Below, one piece after another: positions 48,010-58,935 of a stretch of DNA of 64,000 nt; positions within the stretch are counted from its first letter, which is position 1, and every line of letters starts with the position of its first letter. The notes beneath the pieces are model-generated. The model made no database searches. It saw nothing but the letters and a program-made list of their open reading frames with translations, and was not told where the DNA came from. The stretch is from the NCBI GenBank assembly GCA_030620095.1, contig JAUTXW010002359.1, positions 3,639,501-3,703,500 of the forward strand. Reading direction: 5' to 3'. Both the position numbers and the translations under genes were made by a program. The DNA is from Kuschelorhynchus macadamiae (lineage: Eukaryota; Arthropoda; Insecta; Coleoptera; Curculionidae).

Positions 48010-48618
48010 GAGTGTCCCAAGTTTATATATTTTAAGGAGAAATCTATGATACAAAATAAGACTAAAATGGCATGTACACATATATCGAAAATTGATTCGT
48101 TTTTCCTAAATAATTTTGAGACGCTTAAAATCTGGATTATGAAAGTTGGTTAGCTCAGTATTTCTTTGACGTCAAGTCGAATCTTAAAGACAAAAATATT
48201 ATAACTAAATAAGTAGCATCTCGAATGGGAGGGGGGAGAGGGAAAAGTTTTTTTTGCGTAGATTTTTTTAAGTTTACAATTTTAAATTCTATGAGCTTAA
48301 GGTTTTCTAAAGGAAAAGTATTCTTGGCTTAATTCGTTAGGCCATACCGTTTTCGAGATTTGAAAATTACATGGCATTCAACGCATTGAACATACAATTT
48401 TCAGTTGAAATGAAGCGATTTCATTATTTACCGAACCCACTATTCGAACGAACTAAACCAAGATTATCTTTCTTTTTTAGAAGACCCTTAATTTTTATAA
48501 TTGCTTTTTTCTATTATTATAAAATCAACGTAGAAAACAGTTTACAAGACATTTTAGTCTTGTTTTATGACATATGTTACTCTGTAACAAATTTTATCTT
48601 TAATTTCGGGGCACCCTC
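48010..48618. mobile_element. MITE with Tc1/mariner-type ends
   Basis: The ends read TAGAGTGTCCCAAG at 48008 and, from the other side, TAGAGGGTGCCCCGA to 48620, with TA on both outer sides (48008-48009, 48619-48620). It is 609 bp with no transposase. Interior text such as AGGCCATACCGTTTTCGAG is often seen in non-autonomous elements with such ends. Confidence 0.6.
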
Positions 48619-48620
48619 TA

Positions 48621-48950
48621 GTAACGTGAGGTAACCAACTTGGTTTTTCGCAATAATCCAATCTCCTCCTGTGATCATAAAATTAATAGAAACCGAACTA
48701 TCTATACTTGTACAAAGGAGCAAGGAATTTTATGGGCGTCCTTTGACTTTACAATATTATTTAATCTCGGCTGTCATGTATAAATAAAACAGCTGCATTA
48801 CCTATTGGTGAATTTTTCAGTCGTTAACAAGATTTAAAATTGTAATATTTCTTTCATTTCAAGCCTACAGGCAGTTGTTTTTATTTGCTGGAAGTAAATT
48901 TACATCACGAACTGAACGAGGTCTTACCACTAATGGGATAAAAACAAGAG
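48621..48950. other. No recognisable gene
   Basis: About 330 bp, AT-rich, nothing recognised. Confidence 0.35.
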
Positions 48951-49069
48951 GTATACTAGTTGGTACTGTTAGTACCATTTGATATCATCGAGCTGACCTG
49001 ATCAGCTCGGTGGTACCAAATTATGCAACGGACTGGTCAAAACAAACCAAATAAGCCCAAACTTGACAG
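48951..49069 (+). repeat. 119-bp inverted repeat, left member
   Basis: Identical to the reverse complement of 54705-54823 except for one base (TTTGATATC versus TTTGGTATC). It contains nested palindromes: TGGTACT/AGTACCA and GAGCTGA/TCAGCTC, and GGTACC. The pair is 5.6 kb apart. Confidence 0.95.
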
Positions 49070-49099
49070 GTTTACTGGCTGGTATTAGCGGTACAATAG

Positions 49100-49330
49100 A
49101 ACGGATCAGATCCATTCGATAGTACCAAATTGTATTTTCATCCTAATTACACTGGGTTAAAATTGACTGGTACCATGAAACTGATCAGATTGGTCAGATG
49201 ATACCAAATTATTGTACTGTCAGCCGAATTACATACACTTGCAAAATTTCAACTCGACAGTAATAATTAGAAGTAGGTTAAAATCGACAGATACAATTTG
49301 GTACTGCCCTGATCAGGATCAATCATTGTA
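49100..49330. repeat. Short array of GATCAG...TACCAAATT motifs
   Basis: GATCAG followed 12-17 bp later by RTACCAAATT occurs at about 49104, 49188 and, inverted, at about 49291-49314; the same motif is inside the 119-bp repeat at about 48999. TGTCAGCCGAATTACATACA (49219 on) and TGTCATCCGAATTACATGCA (49332 on) form a further direct pair spaced by about 113 bp. Confidence 0.75.
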
Positions 49331-49723
49331 TTGTCATCCGAATTACATGCACTTACAAAATTTCAATTTATTACAACTATTAGAGGTAGGGTAAAATCGA
49401 CTTCCGGGAATTGTATAAATACATAGTCAGTTACACTATTGGACAAAAGTAGAGCAACAAAGTTCTTTTTTACTCATGTTTAAGTTTAATAAAATGCTAT
49501 GCTTACACTAAAATTAATGTTTTGCAACATTTTGGTGTACTTTAAATCAATTTAGGAATTATAATTAATAATGATTATAAAAATTGACGAGTATTTTAAT
49601 GTATTTTATTTCAACAAAAAATATTTAACGCATTTTAGAACAATAACAATTAAAAGTAATACATGAATAATGAAAAGCATATCCATTTTTATTAATTACA
49701 TGCTGACAACGGCATTGAAGCAA

Positions 49724-50045
49724 TCAACTTTTGAATGACATTTTCGGGAAGATTTGTCCAAATTTCACTAATTTTATTTTATTTACCAAAGGTGGTTTAG
49801 TCGGAAACATTTGCATAGGAATGTGACGTTCTACTTCGTCCCAGAGATTTTCATTGAGGTTAAGGTTTGGGGATTGTGAGGGCCACTCTAAAACTCGAAC
49901 GTCCTTATCCCCAAACCACTGTGAAACAACTTGTGGAGAGTGCTTTGGATCATTGTCCTGTTCGAAAATAAAACCCAGCGGCATTGCCCTTCTGCATAAG
50001 GAAGCTTAATATTTTGCATGATATCCCTATAATCAAATCGGTTCA
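49724..50045 (-). pseudogene. Tc1 transposase, C-terminal part
   Basis: The minus strand reads MNRFDYRDIMQNIKLPYAEG, then, after a frameshift, GFIFEQDNDPKHSPQVVSQW and LEWPSQSPNLNLNENLWDEV. The second catalytic Asp (EQD) and the final Glu (NENLW) are separated by 34 residues, so this is a DD34E enzyme. PNLNLNE replaces the usual PDLNPIE. The N-terminal part lies beyond the nested retroelement at 51970-52395. Confidence 0.88.
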
Positions 50046-50054
50046 TCGTGTCAC

Positions 50055-51968
50055 TAGTAATAATAATAATAATAACTTTTGTTTGAAAATAAATATAAGT
50101 AAAAATACATAAATGAAATTCAATAAGATTCAGTTCACTCATTCTGAAAAGAAAATGCCCGTTCTTACACTTAACTTTAATCTAGCAGATATTAATTAGC
50201 TACAGCAAAAGAAAAAGACAGCGGCAGCAAACATTATACAATAAGTTTCAAAAAGTATTAGTTTTGCACATAAAAATGTATCAGCCATATACAAATATAT
50301 ATTATGAAATGTACAAGTTAATAATAAACAGTAATAATGTAAAAATTATTGTTCAAAAATTATTTTTTTAAAGACATTGTTTAAATGCAGGATTAGATTT
50401 AATTTGATTAATATTAGTAAGCTTATTCATTATGTTTACAAGCTGATGTGAGAGTGATGGCTTTTAATCTTCTTTTGAGTGGAGAGGAGGAGAGAGTTAG
50501 TGTACCCTTAAAGCGAATATTCAAGTTATGAATATCCGTCAGATATCGAATTTTATAATATAAATAAGAGGGTCTTTTGTTTTTAGCACGGTACAGAAAA
50601 AAGTTGCCTCCGGTTTTTCATATTAAGCCAGTTATTGAGTTTAAGAGTATGGCTAATAGGATCGTATCTTCTTATGCCGTAAATCAGGCGCCAGCAAGAA
50701 TTTTGAAGACTTTGTATTCCTCTTATATATGTGCTTTTTAGACAGGAATCATATACAGTGTCACAACAATTTAGATGGGACAGGACCAACAGTTTACACA
50801 GCATATATTTAGTTTTTCTATTTAATACAGCTCTATGTGGATATATTAATTTTAAATTAATATAACCCTTTTGTAAGCTTTTACTAATGTGCTGAGAGAA
50901 TCGCAGGTCCTGGTCGAAAAAAAGGCCAAGATTTTTATAGTGCTCATAAAATGTAATAGGTTTGTCTGTAATTAAAATCTTATTTTTAAAAGATTCCACA
51001 AAACCTCTCCTACCAAACACCATCACGGCCAACTTTTGAACTGAGTTTAACTGCAAACAATGCTTGCTGGAAAACTCATATAAGTTCTGCGAGTCATAGT
51101 TAATTGCATATAGCGCTTGCTCAATTTTTTGAGTATTAAATAAGAGATACATTTGAGTATCATTGGCATAGTAATGTTGGGCACAAGAGAGAAACAATGA
51201 AGGGAAATTGGAAACATACACAGAAAAAAGAAGAGGGCTCAAGATAAAGTCTTGTGGAACTCCTGTTGAAATTTTCAAAAAACTAGATGTAAGCCCAGCG
51301 CTTGTCACGGCCTGCAGTCTGTTTTGAAGGTAATCAGCGACTAAACACCGGGCCGTCGGCCGCAGACTAATAAAATTTAAAATGAAGTTTAGAATCTCGT
51401 GGCTTAGAGTGTCAAAGACTTTGGTGTAGTCCAGTAGCACCAAAACTGTTGGTTTATTTTTATCTATAGCACCAAAAATATCATTATCATTAATTTTTGA
51501 TAATGCTGTACCATAGCCATGCCCCGATCTAAAACCAGATTGAGTAGCTGGAAGGATATTGTTAATTTTTATATGATTTTGCAATTGCATTTCCATTGAT
51601 TTTTCCAGTACCTTTGAAAGAGTAGGTAAAATGCTGATTGGCCTCAAATTATTATATGCTAATGGATTGAGAATTATGCAAGACTTTTTCCACTCCGATG
51701 GGAAAACCGAAAATTGATAATATGTGTTATATGTGGCAACAAATATGGAAGACATAAATTTATGGTTAATATATTTATACCATCTACTCCTGTAAGTCTA
51801 GTCTCGATATTATAGTCTTTGAAAGTTCAATTTCAGAGATATCAGAAAATCTCAAGACGTTACTTACTGAACCTTTTTGTTATTTTTATAATATAAAAGT
51901 AATTCCTGGTCAACAGGAAATTTTTGAATAAAATTAAGAAAGTAATCATTTATTTGATCAACATTATT
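50055..51968 (-). mobile_element. Non-LTR retrotransposon 2, 5' truncated, nested in Tc1
   Basis: The 3' end is a TTA-type tail (plus-strand TAATAATAATAATAATAA at about 50057-50076) that joins Tc1 sequence directly at about 50050. The 5' end is near 51968, where NNVDQINDYFLNFIQKF (endonuclease-RT linker) begins; there is no endonuclease. About 1.9 kb. It interrupts the Tc1 transposase, so it is younger than the Tc1 copy. Confidence 0.85.
50583..51755 (-). pseudogene. Non-LTR element 2 reverse transcriptase, catalytic YADD changed to YAND
   Basis: A 390-residue open frame holds the RT core: NLRPISILPTLSKVLEKSME, ATQSGFRSGHGYGTAL, VLVLLDYTKVFDTLSHEIL (first Asp), STGVPQDFILSPLLFSVYVS (normally GVPQGS.L.P), and HYYANDTQMYLLF, then the thumb (YKNLGLFFDQDLRFSQHI) and LLVLSHLNCCDTVYDSC. 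The active-site box YADD reads YAND: the complement of 51162-51164 encodes Asn, so one of the two catalytic aspartates is lost. The frame ends at a stop at 50583; decayed C-terminal sequence (RAKNKRPSYLYYKIRYLTD) continues to about 50400. Confidence 0.9.
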
Positions 51969-51969
51969 T

Positions 51970-52395
51970 AGTTAATCAAGTATAGAGCCTAACCCCATTC
52001 TATGAGATAAAACCCCATAAAAACACTGCTTTTCCTTTGTTTAATTGTAGGTGTTAGGTATTTAGGATTAAATCTTATATTGATTGGCTGCCTCACACAC
52101 CTCATCGTGATTAGAACTAATAGAACTTTTTTCTAGGCATCGACAGTCCAGTTTAAATGCCAACTTTGCTGCTCTATTTCTTCCCGAAATTAACGGCTTT
52201 TTAGTTGGAAGTCAAGTAAACAACTTTGCATTTACTTCTTTGAACTGTTCGTCTACCAGTCGTAATTTCTGGAATTTTGAACATTTCTTTGGATGTGTCT
52301 GTCAGTCAATACTGTTGTTTTCTTTGGCCTTCTCGATTTTGGTAACTTCTCTTAATGTCCTCTGTCGTAATTCGAGTGTTTTGCATTTAAATCTA
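51970..52395 (-). pseudogene. Tc1 transposase, N-terminal part
   Basis: The minus strand reads, with frameshifts, LREVTKIEKAKENNS, then PTKKPLISGRNRAAKLAFKL, the Tc1 pattern P.KKPLIS..NR..RL.FA preceding the first catalytic Asp. The block around the first Asp itself is damaged. RQPINIRFNPKYLTPTIKQ then matches the strand before the second Asp. Continuation is at 50045. Confidence 0.8.
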
Positions 52396-52571
52396 AATGT
52401 CAAAATATATTAATTTTCTTCAGGACAGTTCTTGTTGTCACTTAAAATCCGAGCCTACTTTGTTGTCCTAAAACGTATTGTATTTGTGTAAAATATCATG
52501 CATCTATAATTATAATATCGGGATTTACATATATTTTTCGAAGTGTTGCTCTACTTTTGTCTGATAATGTA

Positions 52572-53518
52572 TATAAAAGTGAAGCTAATAAAAGCCTGTT
52601 AAAAAACAAATATAAAATTTAAATACAATTCCCAGTATATTTCATAGCAGTCTAGCTTTATAACTGGCGGCGGGTAACCTAACAGACAAGGAAGTTCGAA
52701 TTAGGGTGATAAGGTTTGGATATTGTAATTTCCGATATGGAAGTGAAAGCACGTCAGGAGTTACGTCGACAAATTACAAGTTATATTGGGCGGGAAACGT
52801 TGAAAATTACTTTGCGGAACTTGGGAAATAAATAGTTGATACTCCTAAAAGATAACTTTTTGATAAAAGTATCTACCATACATTTATAAAACTGATTGAA
52901 AACTATTTACATAAACACGGAAGAATAATTAAAAATATCGGTAAATCTCCCTTGTTCTTATTTATCTCATTAATTAATTCCTGTGTTTTAAACTTTCATT
53001 TTGAAAAATCTTTCGAAGAAATCACTAAAGAGCTGTTTTATTCCTCTAGGGTCATCCTGTGTAGCCTAAAACGTTTTATATATAAAATATTCTAACCCAG
53101 AATATAAAATAGTCTAGTTCACATACTCAATATGGTGTTAATTCTTGCTGCTGCTAGTAAAAATTTGATTTAGGACTTAATGGATTCAGAATGACGTCTA
53201 TGAAAATGTGCAAAAATATCAAACCCGCACATAAACAAATTTAAAAAAGTTATTAACAAATTAAGATAAAAAATAGAGTTTAGTTTTTTGCAAATAACTA
53301 TAGGAATCCAAAAATTTAAAAAAGGTTCTCAAAGACGAAGAAACTCGGGAAGAAATTACCAATAAAAAAGTCTGGACTGGCCTCAAAGCCGGCAATAACA
53401 AGTAAATAACTATTGTATACTATTAAACATATTAATTTAAAAATTTAAAAAAGGTCTGGTTTATATTTCGTCGAACATATAAGTCAAACAATTGTTAAAC
53501 AAAAGACACTAAAATTAT
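52572..53518. other. No recognisable gene
   Basis: AT-rich. ACGTCAGGAGTTACGTCGAC near 52749 has two ACGTC motifs. No domain or clear repeat. Confidence 0.35.
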
Positions 53519-53794
53519 CGCGCTTCGTAGAAAACTTATCACAACTATACTAAATGAGACTATGATATTCTGATGTTTTTGATTATTATAATCATTTAGT
53601 TAATAATAATTGAAGCTTACAAAAACTTTTATTTTTTGTTATATTGAATAATTAATAACTAATAGATTATAATTTGGCCTATAATTGCCAAACAGACCAC
53701 CGTATCGTTAATATTTAAACGTTATCGTATACTAAAAACATTGCAATATCATAATCCCATAGTGTATAGTTGTGATAAAGTCCCCACGAAGCGA
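53519..53794. repeat. MITE copy 1
   Basis: CGCTTCGTAGAAAACTTATC on the left faces its counterpart CGCTTCGTGGGGACTTTATC on the opposite strand at the right end. Both continue with ACAACTATAC and TATGATATT. Arms are about 65 bp. It has no coding sequence. A relative lies at 57583-57805. Confidence 0.75.
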
Positions 53795-54704
53795 CATAAT
53801 TTTAGTGGCATTTGTTTAATAATTATCCAACTTGATATATAAACGAAAACTCTAAACAAAATTTTTAATTAACAACAGGCTCATTTTATGAAAAATAAGC
53901 ATGAGAAAACATTTTTCCGCCGGATATTATTCCTTTAAGTGTTTAGATAACAGCATATTTTTTTAAATTTTTTAAATTAATATTTAATAGTATATTTTTT
54001 TTACTTTCTGCAGCCGATTTTGGGGCAACGTAACGGCTTAGTGCTAAACGCTAACTATTTTCGTCATTAAATTAAAATTATTCATAATATAGATAGGGTT
54101 CGGAGAATCGGGACCTTTTTATTGGAAATTCCTTCCTCTTTAAGATTTTTTTTTCAATTGTTAAATGTTAATAATTTCCAATTCGTTTGCAAAAAACTAA
54201 ACTCCTTTTTATTATTTTAATTTGTTCCTATGTTTTGAAATTATATATATGCGGGTTTGAAACATTTTTTCTAGAGATTCCGATTCCAATGAGCCCTCAC
54301 TTATATTTTTTTTTTGTTTTCAGTGTTAATATTTTTGTCTTCAAGATTCGGAAAAATTAAAAAAAAAATCACTTACCTTTTATAATTCAGTTTTCAAACG
54401 TTTTGAAAATATTTAGGAAAAAACCTTGATATTTTATTCATTTGTGACATACATTGATCTGTAAAAATATTTTAACATCAAAAAGTTGTGTTACATATCA
54501 ACTATGCTCGAATGAACCAAGCTTGTGACGTCTGGATCAATAATCGAGCGAATAACTAGAGAATAGAGTGAAAAATGCTAGTTGAATAGAAGGAGAATGG
54601 CACCCTAAGTTGATTATTCTATTTACTTAAAATCCACACACATCAAGAGTTACTAAAATATCGCTTTTCACCTCCATTACTCTGAGTTTTTTTCACCTCC
54701 ATTA
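53795..54704. other. No recognisable gene
   Basis: AT-rich. A short direct repeat, TTTCACCTCCATTACT, occurs at about 54666 and 54691 next to the inverted repeat that follows. Confidence 0.4.
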
Positions 54705-54823
54705 CTGTCAAGTTTGGGCTTATTTGGTTTGTTTTGACCAGTCCGTTGCATAATTTGGTACCACCGAGCTGATCAGGTCAGCTCGATGATACCAAATGGT
54801 ACTAACAGTACCAACTAGTATAC
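54705..54823 (-). repeat. 119-bp inverted repeat, right member
   Basis: Partner of 48951-49069, with one mismatch in 119 bp. Outside it the two copies do not match. Confidence 0.95.
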
Positions 54824-55339
54824 CCCTCGAGTCTGGCTCATTTTGTTTGTTTTAACGGATCCAATTCATTACCCGTTATATGTTAAAGATATTTTAAGAC
54901 TAAAAAGTCAAAATAAATTATAGTTTTAAAAGAAATCTAGAATACTGCATTTGTCAGCAACGAACTAAGAGTACAAAATGATATAATTTACTTAAAATAT
55001 TCTGCTACGATATATGCACGCTGCCTTTGACAATTCAGTGACTATGGGACGCTTTTTGGTTACATTTGCTTGAGATCAAATCAAAAACCTTAGTGATACG
55101 GCCACGAAAGAGATAGAAACGTATAGAAAGCATATGGATGTTCGCAAAAAAGCAATATTATAGTATGAAAAAATTAAACTGCATAAAAAAGAACATATAC
55201 TTTACAAAAATAAATAAATTATACATATATTTTTTGATAAAATAAACAATGCTTTGGAGAAGTGTTATACTTTATTAATATAATGTAACGGTAGCATTTA
55301 AATACCTCAACAATAACTCAGAATTAATGAATAACATGT
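54824..55339. other. No recognisable gene
   Basis: AT-rich; nothing recognised. The decayed N-terminal part of the PLE that follows may reach into it. Confidence 0.35.
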
Positions 55340-55559
55340 CCAGTCAAAAAACTCAAATAGTTTAACAAATATCATAAGCTTTTAGGACATTTTACTTTAT
55401 ACCTAGATAAAAACAACATCTAATAATTAACACTAGACAAACTGATTAGTAATACAAAAAATCACATTATACTTGACTGGTATTTAAAACCTACAAGTTC
55501 TGGTGGATATTTACATTTTCATTCCAGTCACCCAAAAAAGATCAAAATCAGCCTTGTAT
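55340..55559 (+). pseudogene. PLE-4 RT relic, left of the hAT insertion
   Basis: The plus strand reads HIILDWYLKPTSSGGYLHFH followed by SSHPKKIKISLV, the thumb region of PLE RTs (compare VYRKPTYTNRYLSANSHQHP in PLE-1). The PLE continues after the hAT element at 58206. Confidence 0.78.
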
Positions 55560-55567
55560 AGGTGTTC

Positions 55568-55715
55568 GCGAGACCGAGACCGAGACCGAGACTGAATCAA
55601 TCTCGGTCTTGGTCTCGGAAAATGTTTACGGTCTCGGTACCGGTCTCGATGCTTCGAGACCGAGACCGAGACCTACTTAGTCTCGGTATCGGTCTCGAAA
55701 GTCTCGGTGGTCTCG
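55568..55715. repeat. GAGACC hexamer repeats, left subterminal
   Basis: GAGACC and its complement GGTCTC occur many times in alternating orientation next to the hAT end. They are probable transposase binding sites. The Arg-Pro-rich open frame through them (55562-55762) is an artefact. Confidence 0.9.
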
Positions 55716-56859
55716 AAAACAAAATTTTAAAAAGAATAATTGTTCGCCGGGATGTTATTTAGACAAAAGTACATGGAAGCCTACGTTCGAAACCCAGAGT
55801 TTTTTCAATCTTAAAAATTTAATGTAAAAAAACCCAATGTTTGAACATTTCAGTAAAGTAGAAAGAATGCATATTTATTTTTAAAAAACTTAAGGTAACT
55901 GATATAATTTCTTATGCTTGCTTAAATAATATTATTTATATTATGTATCGAAACATTCCGTAGACAGACTAGTCTACATGTTGATGTATGTAATTATATT
56001 AAATATCTGCTTCAATTAATTTAAAGTTAAATATTTTTATTCAGTTGCGAAAAAGCCAAAAAAGATTTTTGTTTGTCAATGTATATTTATATAAAAAATC
56101 TATAATTCGAAATGATGTTGCCAACAGATGGAATCAGTAAATGAAGATATACGGACAATAGTAGGGGTATTAAAATAAATATCACATATCCCTTGTTCTT
56201 TGAACATCAACAGAAAGGCCACACATCACTAGAGTTACTTAAGCAACCATCCACAGAACAATAATTATTTGACATTTCGAAAGATACAAATGGAATAAGA
56301 TATATTAAACACAAAATAAGGACACACTGTATAATGTATAACTGTATAATGCTGCCGAACTCACGCAAGTAACGTGTTAGGCATTCTAGGGACAGACGTT
56401 ATAATTCAATAGGTAGAAAACGATCGATGGCCAAGAAAAGCACCCTTAGGTATTCTGTAACCTTTGCTATTTTGAACCAAACTTTTATTACTTTGATGCG
56501 TATTTACTTTCTTAACCAGGACCGTTCTTAGGGGTCTGTACGTTGTGCTTGCACAAAGGCGGCTATGGTTCATAATACTACTTGTGAATCAACTATTTTT
56601 GTTCTTTGGTAAATTAACTATAAATTTTAAAAGTGGAGTAGATTTTAAAAGTAAATTTATTTATTAAACAAATATCTACCTGTTCAATTTTTCGCCTGAA
56701 AGATCAATCTATAACCTTTTTTGAGAAAATGTACAGGGATAAATATTATATTGTACCTGCTGAATCACCAATAATATCAAGTTCCTCAAGCGATGATAAC
56801 TATGACATCGATTATACATCACTATTTGAAAAAAAAGTGATTCCGAAAATTGGAGAAAA

Positions 56860-57102
56860 GAAATAATAGAATATTTGCAATTAAAGCGCGCTCCAAAGGG
56901 TACAGATATTTTAGAATGGTGGAAAGCACACGATAAACAATTTCCAAATTTAGCCAAAATGGCAAAAGATCTTTTGTCTATACAGGCGACCTCTGTAGCA
57001 GTAGAGCGTTTATTTTCACAAGCAGGGTTAATTAATACAAAACTAAGAAGCATGTTGAATGAAACTTATTATGTATTCATTCATGGTATAAGAGTAACTT
57101 GA
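56860..57102 (+). pseudogene. hAT transposase dimerisation domain
   Basis: The frame from about 56875 reads DILEWWKAHDKQFPNLAKMA, LSIQATSVAVERLFSQAG and INTKLRSMLNE, the conserved hATC region (W...... FP.L...A...L.I.ATS...ERLFS.AG). It ends soon after, at 57102. The catalytic core and BED zinc finger expected upstream (55740-56850) are not visible, so the copy is an internally deleted derivative. Confidence 0.9.
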
Positions 57103-57582
57103 AAAATGAAATTATAAAATATTAGTTTAAATTTTCTGTAATATTTTTAGGTTTATTATATAGGTTGAAATAAAATCTAAAAATATGCTTATAATATATG
57201 TTTAGAAATTTAAATTTTTACTTTGTTATTAGAACAGTTAGTTATTTTTTAAGGGTCATAGTTGAATTAGCTTTATGGATCATCTATTTAAAATCCTAAG
57301 CGAAATTCTACTTTGTGTTTTGTTTGTTGAAAATCTTGTCCCTATGTATATGTATTATTTTTATTATATACACATAGTTACAAATTTTTTATCGTCCATT
57401 GTTTTCAAATACAAACAAAATCAATACAAAAATATTCTATAAAAAACGTACATTCTTTAATTAGCAAGCCATCAAAGCAATTAAAGAAGAAAATGTTAAG
57501 AAAAATTTTCGCTGATTTTTTTTAACAATTTTTTGTGTATTTTAAGTCGGAAAAATTTTAAACAAAAATCACCACAATTACT

Positions 57583-57805
57583 TCGTCTGTTGGAAACTTT
57601 ACCGTATCTATACTATATAAGAATATGATATTGCAATGTTTTTAGTTGTTACAGTCTATTAGTTATTAATTATTGAACCAGAAAACTAAAAATTTTTGGA
57701 TTTTAGTTACTTTCAATAATTAAACATAAAAACCGATTATAAATTTATAAAGATCATCAAAATCCTATATATAGTTGTGATAAAGCGTCTTTCTTTGAGA
57801 ATAGG
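57583..57805. repeat. MITE copy 2, inside the hAT element
   Basis: AATATGATATTGCAATGTTT at 57621 matches the minus strand of 53729-53750, and ATATAGTTGTGATAAAG near 57778 matches 53764-53780. Arms are weaker than in copy 1. Confidence 0.6.
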
Positions 57806-58081
57806 GTAACAATTTACGGTTTTCGACATGTGAAGTGGAATTTCGCTACTAGAATTTCTAAATTTGGAAAATTCTCTTTTTATGGTTATTTATATCGTTT
57901 TTTAAATGACTATTTCACTAAAATCATTGTTATAAGAACATATACAATGCTAGTATAATATAATTGATTATAGAAAAATTGTTTTTTGTGTCAATTAATT
58001 TGCCCCTAAACATATATTTCTTGAATTATTTTGTCAAAACAAATAATTTACGAACATTAGTTATTTTGCTACTTCACTTTG

Positions 58082-58197
58082 AGATCGAGACCGAGGGTTT
58101 CGATAGGTAAGTCTCGGTAACGGTCTCGGTCTTGGTCTCGTTTCGAGATCGAGAACGAAACCGAGACCGAGACCGAGACTAGCCTCGTGGTCTCGCG
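58082..58197. repeat. GAGACC hexamer repeats, right subterminal
   Basis: Same hexamer family as 55568-55715, in mixed orientation (AACGGTCTCGGTCTTGG, ACCGAGACCGAGACCG). Confidence 0.9.
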
Positions 58198-58205
58198 GAC
58201 CCCTG

Positions 58206-58860
58206 CCTTGTATGTAGCTCTTAAAATACGAACTTAGGGAACAAACCCCAGTTTTTACATAACAACTTAAAACAATTTTATGACATTTTCTTAAAGAATT
58301 CATACCCTCAAAAACTATTAAAAAAATTCTAACAGGTACTCCTGCAGAGAGAAATGATGGAATAACACCTTAGCGCATTTAACTCTCAAAACCGTTGAAG
58401 TTACAAGTTTTCTTTACCTTATATATCCACGTTGTTTAAGTTTGGTATATCTATAAAAATTGCCTTTATAAACCCAACAAAAGAGTAGGTAACATTTTTA
58501 GTAACTTAGAAGACAGGGATGGAATATAAAAGACATCAAATACTGTATATAGTATGCCTTGTGCCGAATGTGAAGGCATATATAGAGGGCAAAAATTCAG
58601 AGTCTTAAAAGACAAAATAATTTCACATAAAAGCGACTGTAGATTGAGGAAAAATACTTGTGTTCTTTTAGGAAACACTATCAAATCAGGACACTTGTTT
58701 AATTGCAATGAAGCACAAGTATTAAGTTAGGAGGCCAATTATAATAACAGTTTCTAGAGATGGTCGACATTTATTTACACCCTAACTATTTAAATAAAAG
58801 AAATTGATATAGACGATCTTATTTCTAATTGTGCCTATTTAGGCCTTCTTTGTTCTACTG
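58206..58860 (+). pseudogene. PLE-4 relic, right of the hAT insertion (endonuclease)
   Basis: The plus strand continues, with frame changes, FKFGISIKIAF near 58440, NTVYSMPCAECEGIYRGQKF near 58540 (GIY-YIG core, with YRG for YIG), HKSDCRLRKNTCVLL and TIKSGHLFNCNEAQVLS. The Cys-rich approach (MPCAECEG) is typical. It ends in decayed sequence. It belongs with 55340-55559. Confidence 0.8.
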
Positions 58861-58935
58861 AAGTGATCACAAAAGATCGAGAGCGTAAGATACACTCCTT
58901 TGAACACAAAGTGTTCGGACGTTTTAAGATTAATA
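58861..58935 (+). repeat. Direct repeat A (PLE-4 tail)
   Basis: GATCACAAAAGATCGAGAGC, GTAAGATACACTCC, then CTTTGAACACAAAGTGTTCGG match 59272-59335 (GATCACGAAAGATCGAATTA, GTAAGATACACTCC). Spacing is about 405 bp, as expected for a pseudo-LTR or tandem tail. Confidence 0.65.

Larger units (their letters stand above)
49434..52569 (-). mobile_element. Tc1-like transposon containing a nested non-LTR element
   Basis: The ends read CACTATTGGACAAAAGTAGA (49434 on) and, on the other strand, CATTATCAGACAAAAGTAGA (to 52569), each next to TA. Without the nested element (about 50055-51968) the length is about 1.2 kb, somewhat short of a typical Tc1 of about 1.6 kb. Transposase pieces lie on both sides of the nested element in the same orientation. 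Confidence 0.87.
55560..58205 (+). mobile_element. hAT transposon with (GAGACC)n subterminal repeats
   Basis: The ends read AGGTGTTCGCGAGACC (from 55560) and, on the other strand, CAGGGGTCCGCGAGACC (from 58205). An exact 8-bp target duplication, CCTTGTAT, flanks it (55552-55559 and 58206-58213), the hAT signature. The left end has probably lost its first C. Only the C-terminal dimerisation part of a transposase remains. 2,646 bp. It interrupts a PLE whose coding sequence reads across the site. A MITE (57583-57805) is nested inside. Confidence 0.93.

Noticed and set aside
55562..55762. Arg-Pro/Arg-Asp-rich open frame
   Set aside because: It is the translation of GAGACC hexamers at the hAT end; the same kind of frame appears at the other end (58061-58303).
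55568..58197. CRISPR-like spacing of hexamer repeats
   Set aside because: Repeats are contiguous hexamers in both orientations without spacers, bound to hAT ends in a eukaryotic sequence.
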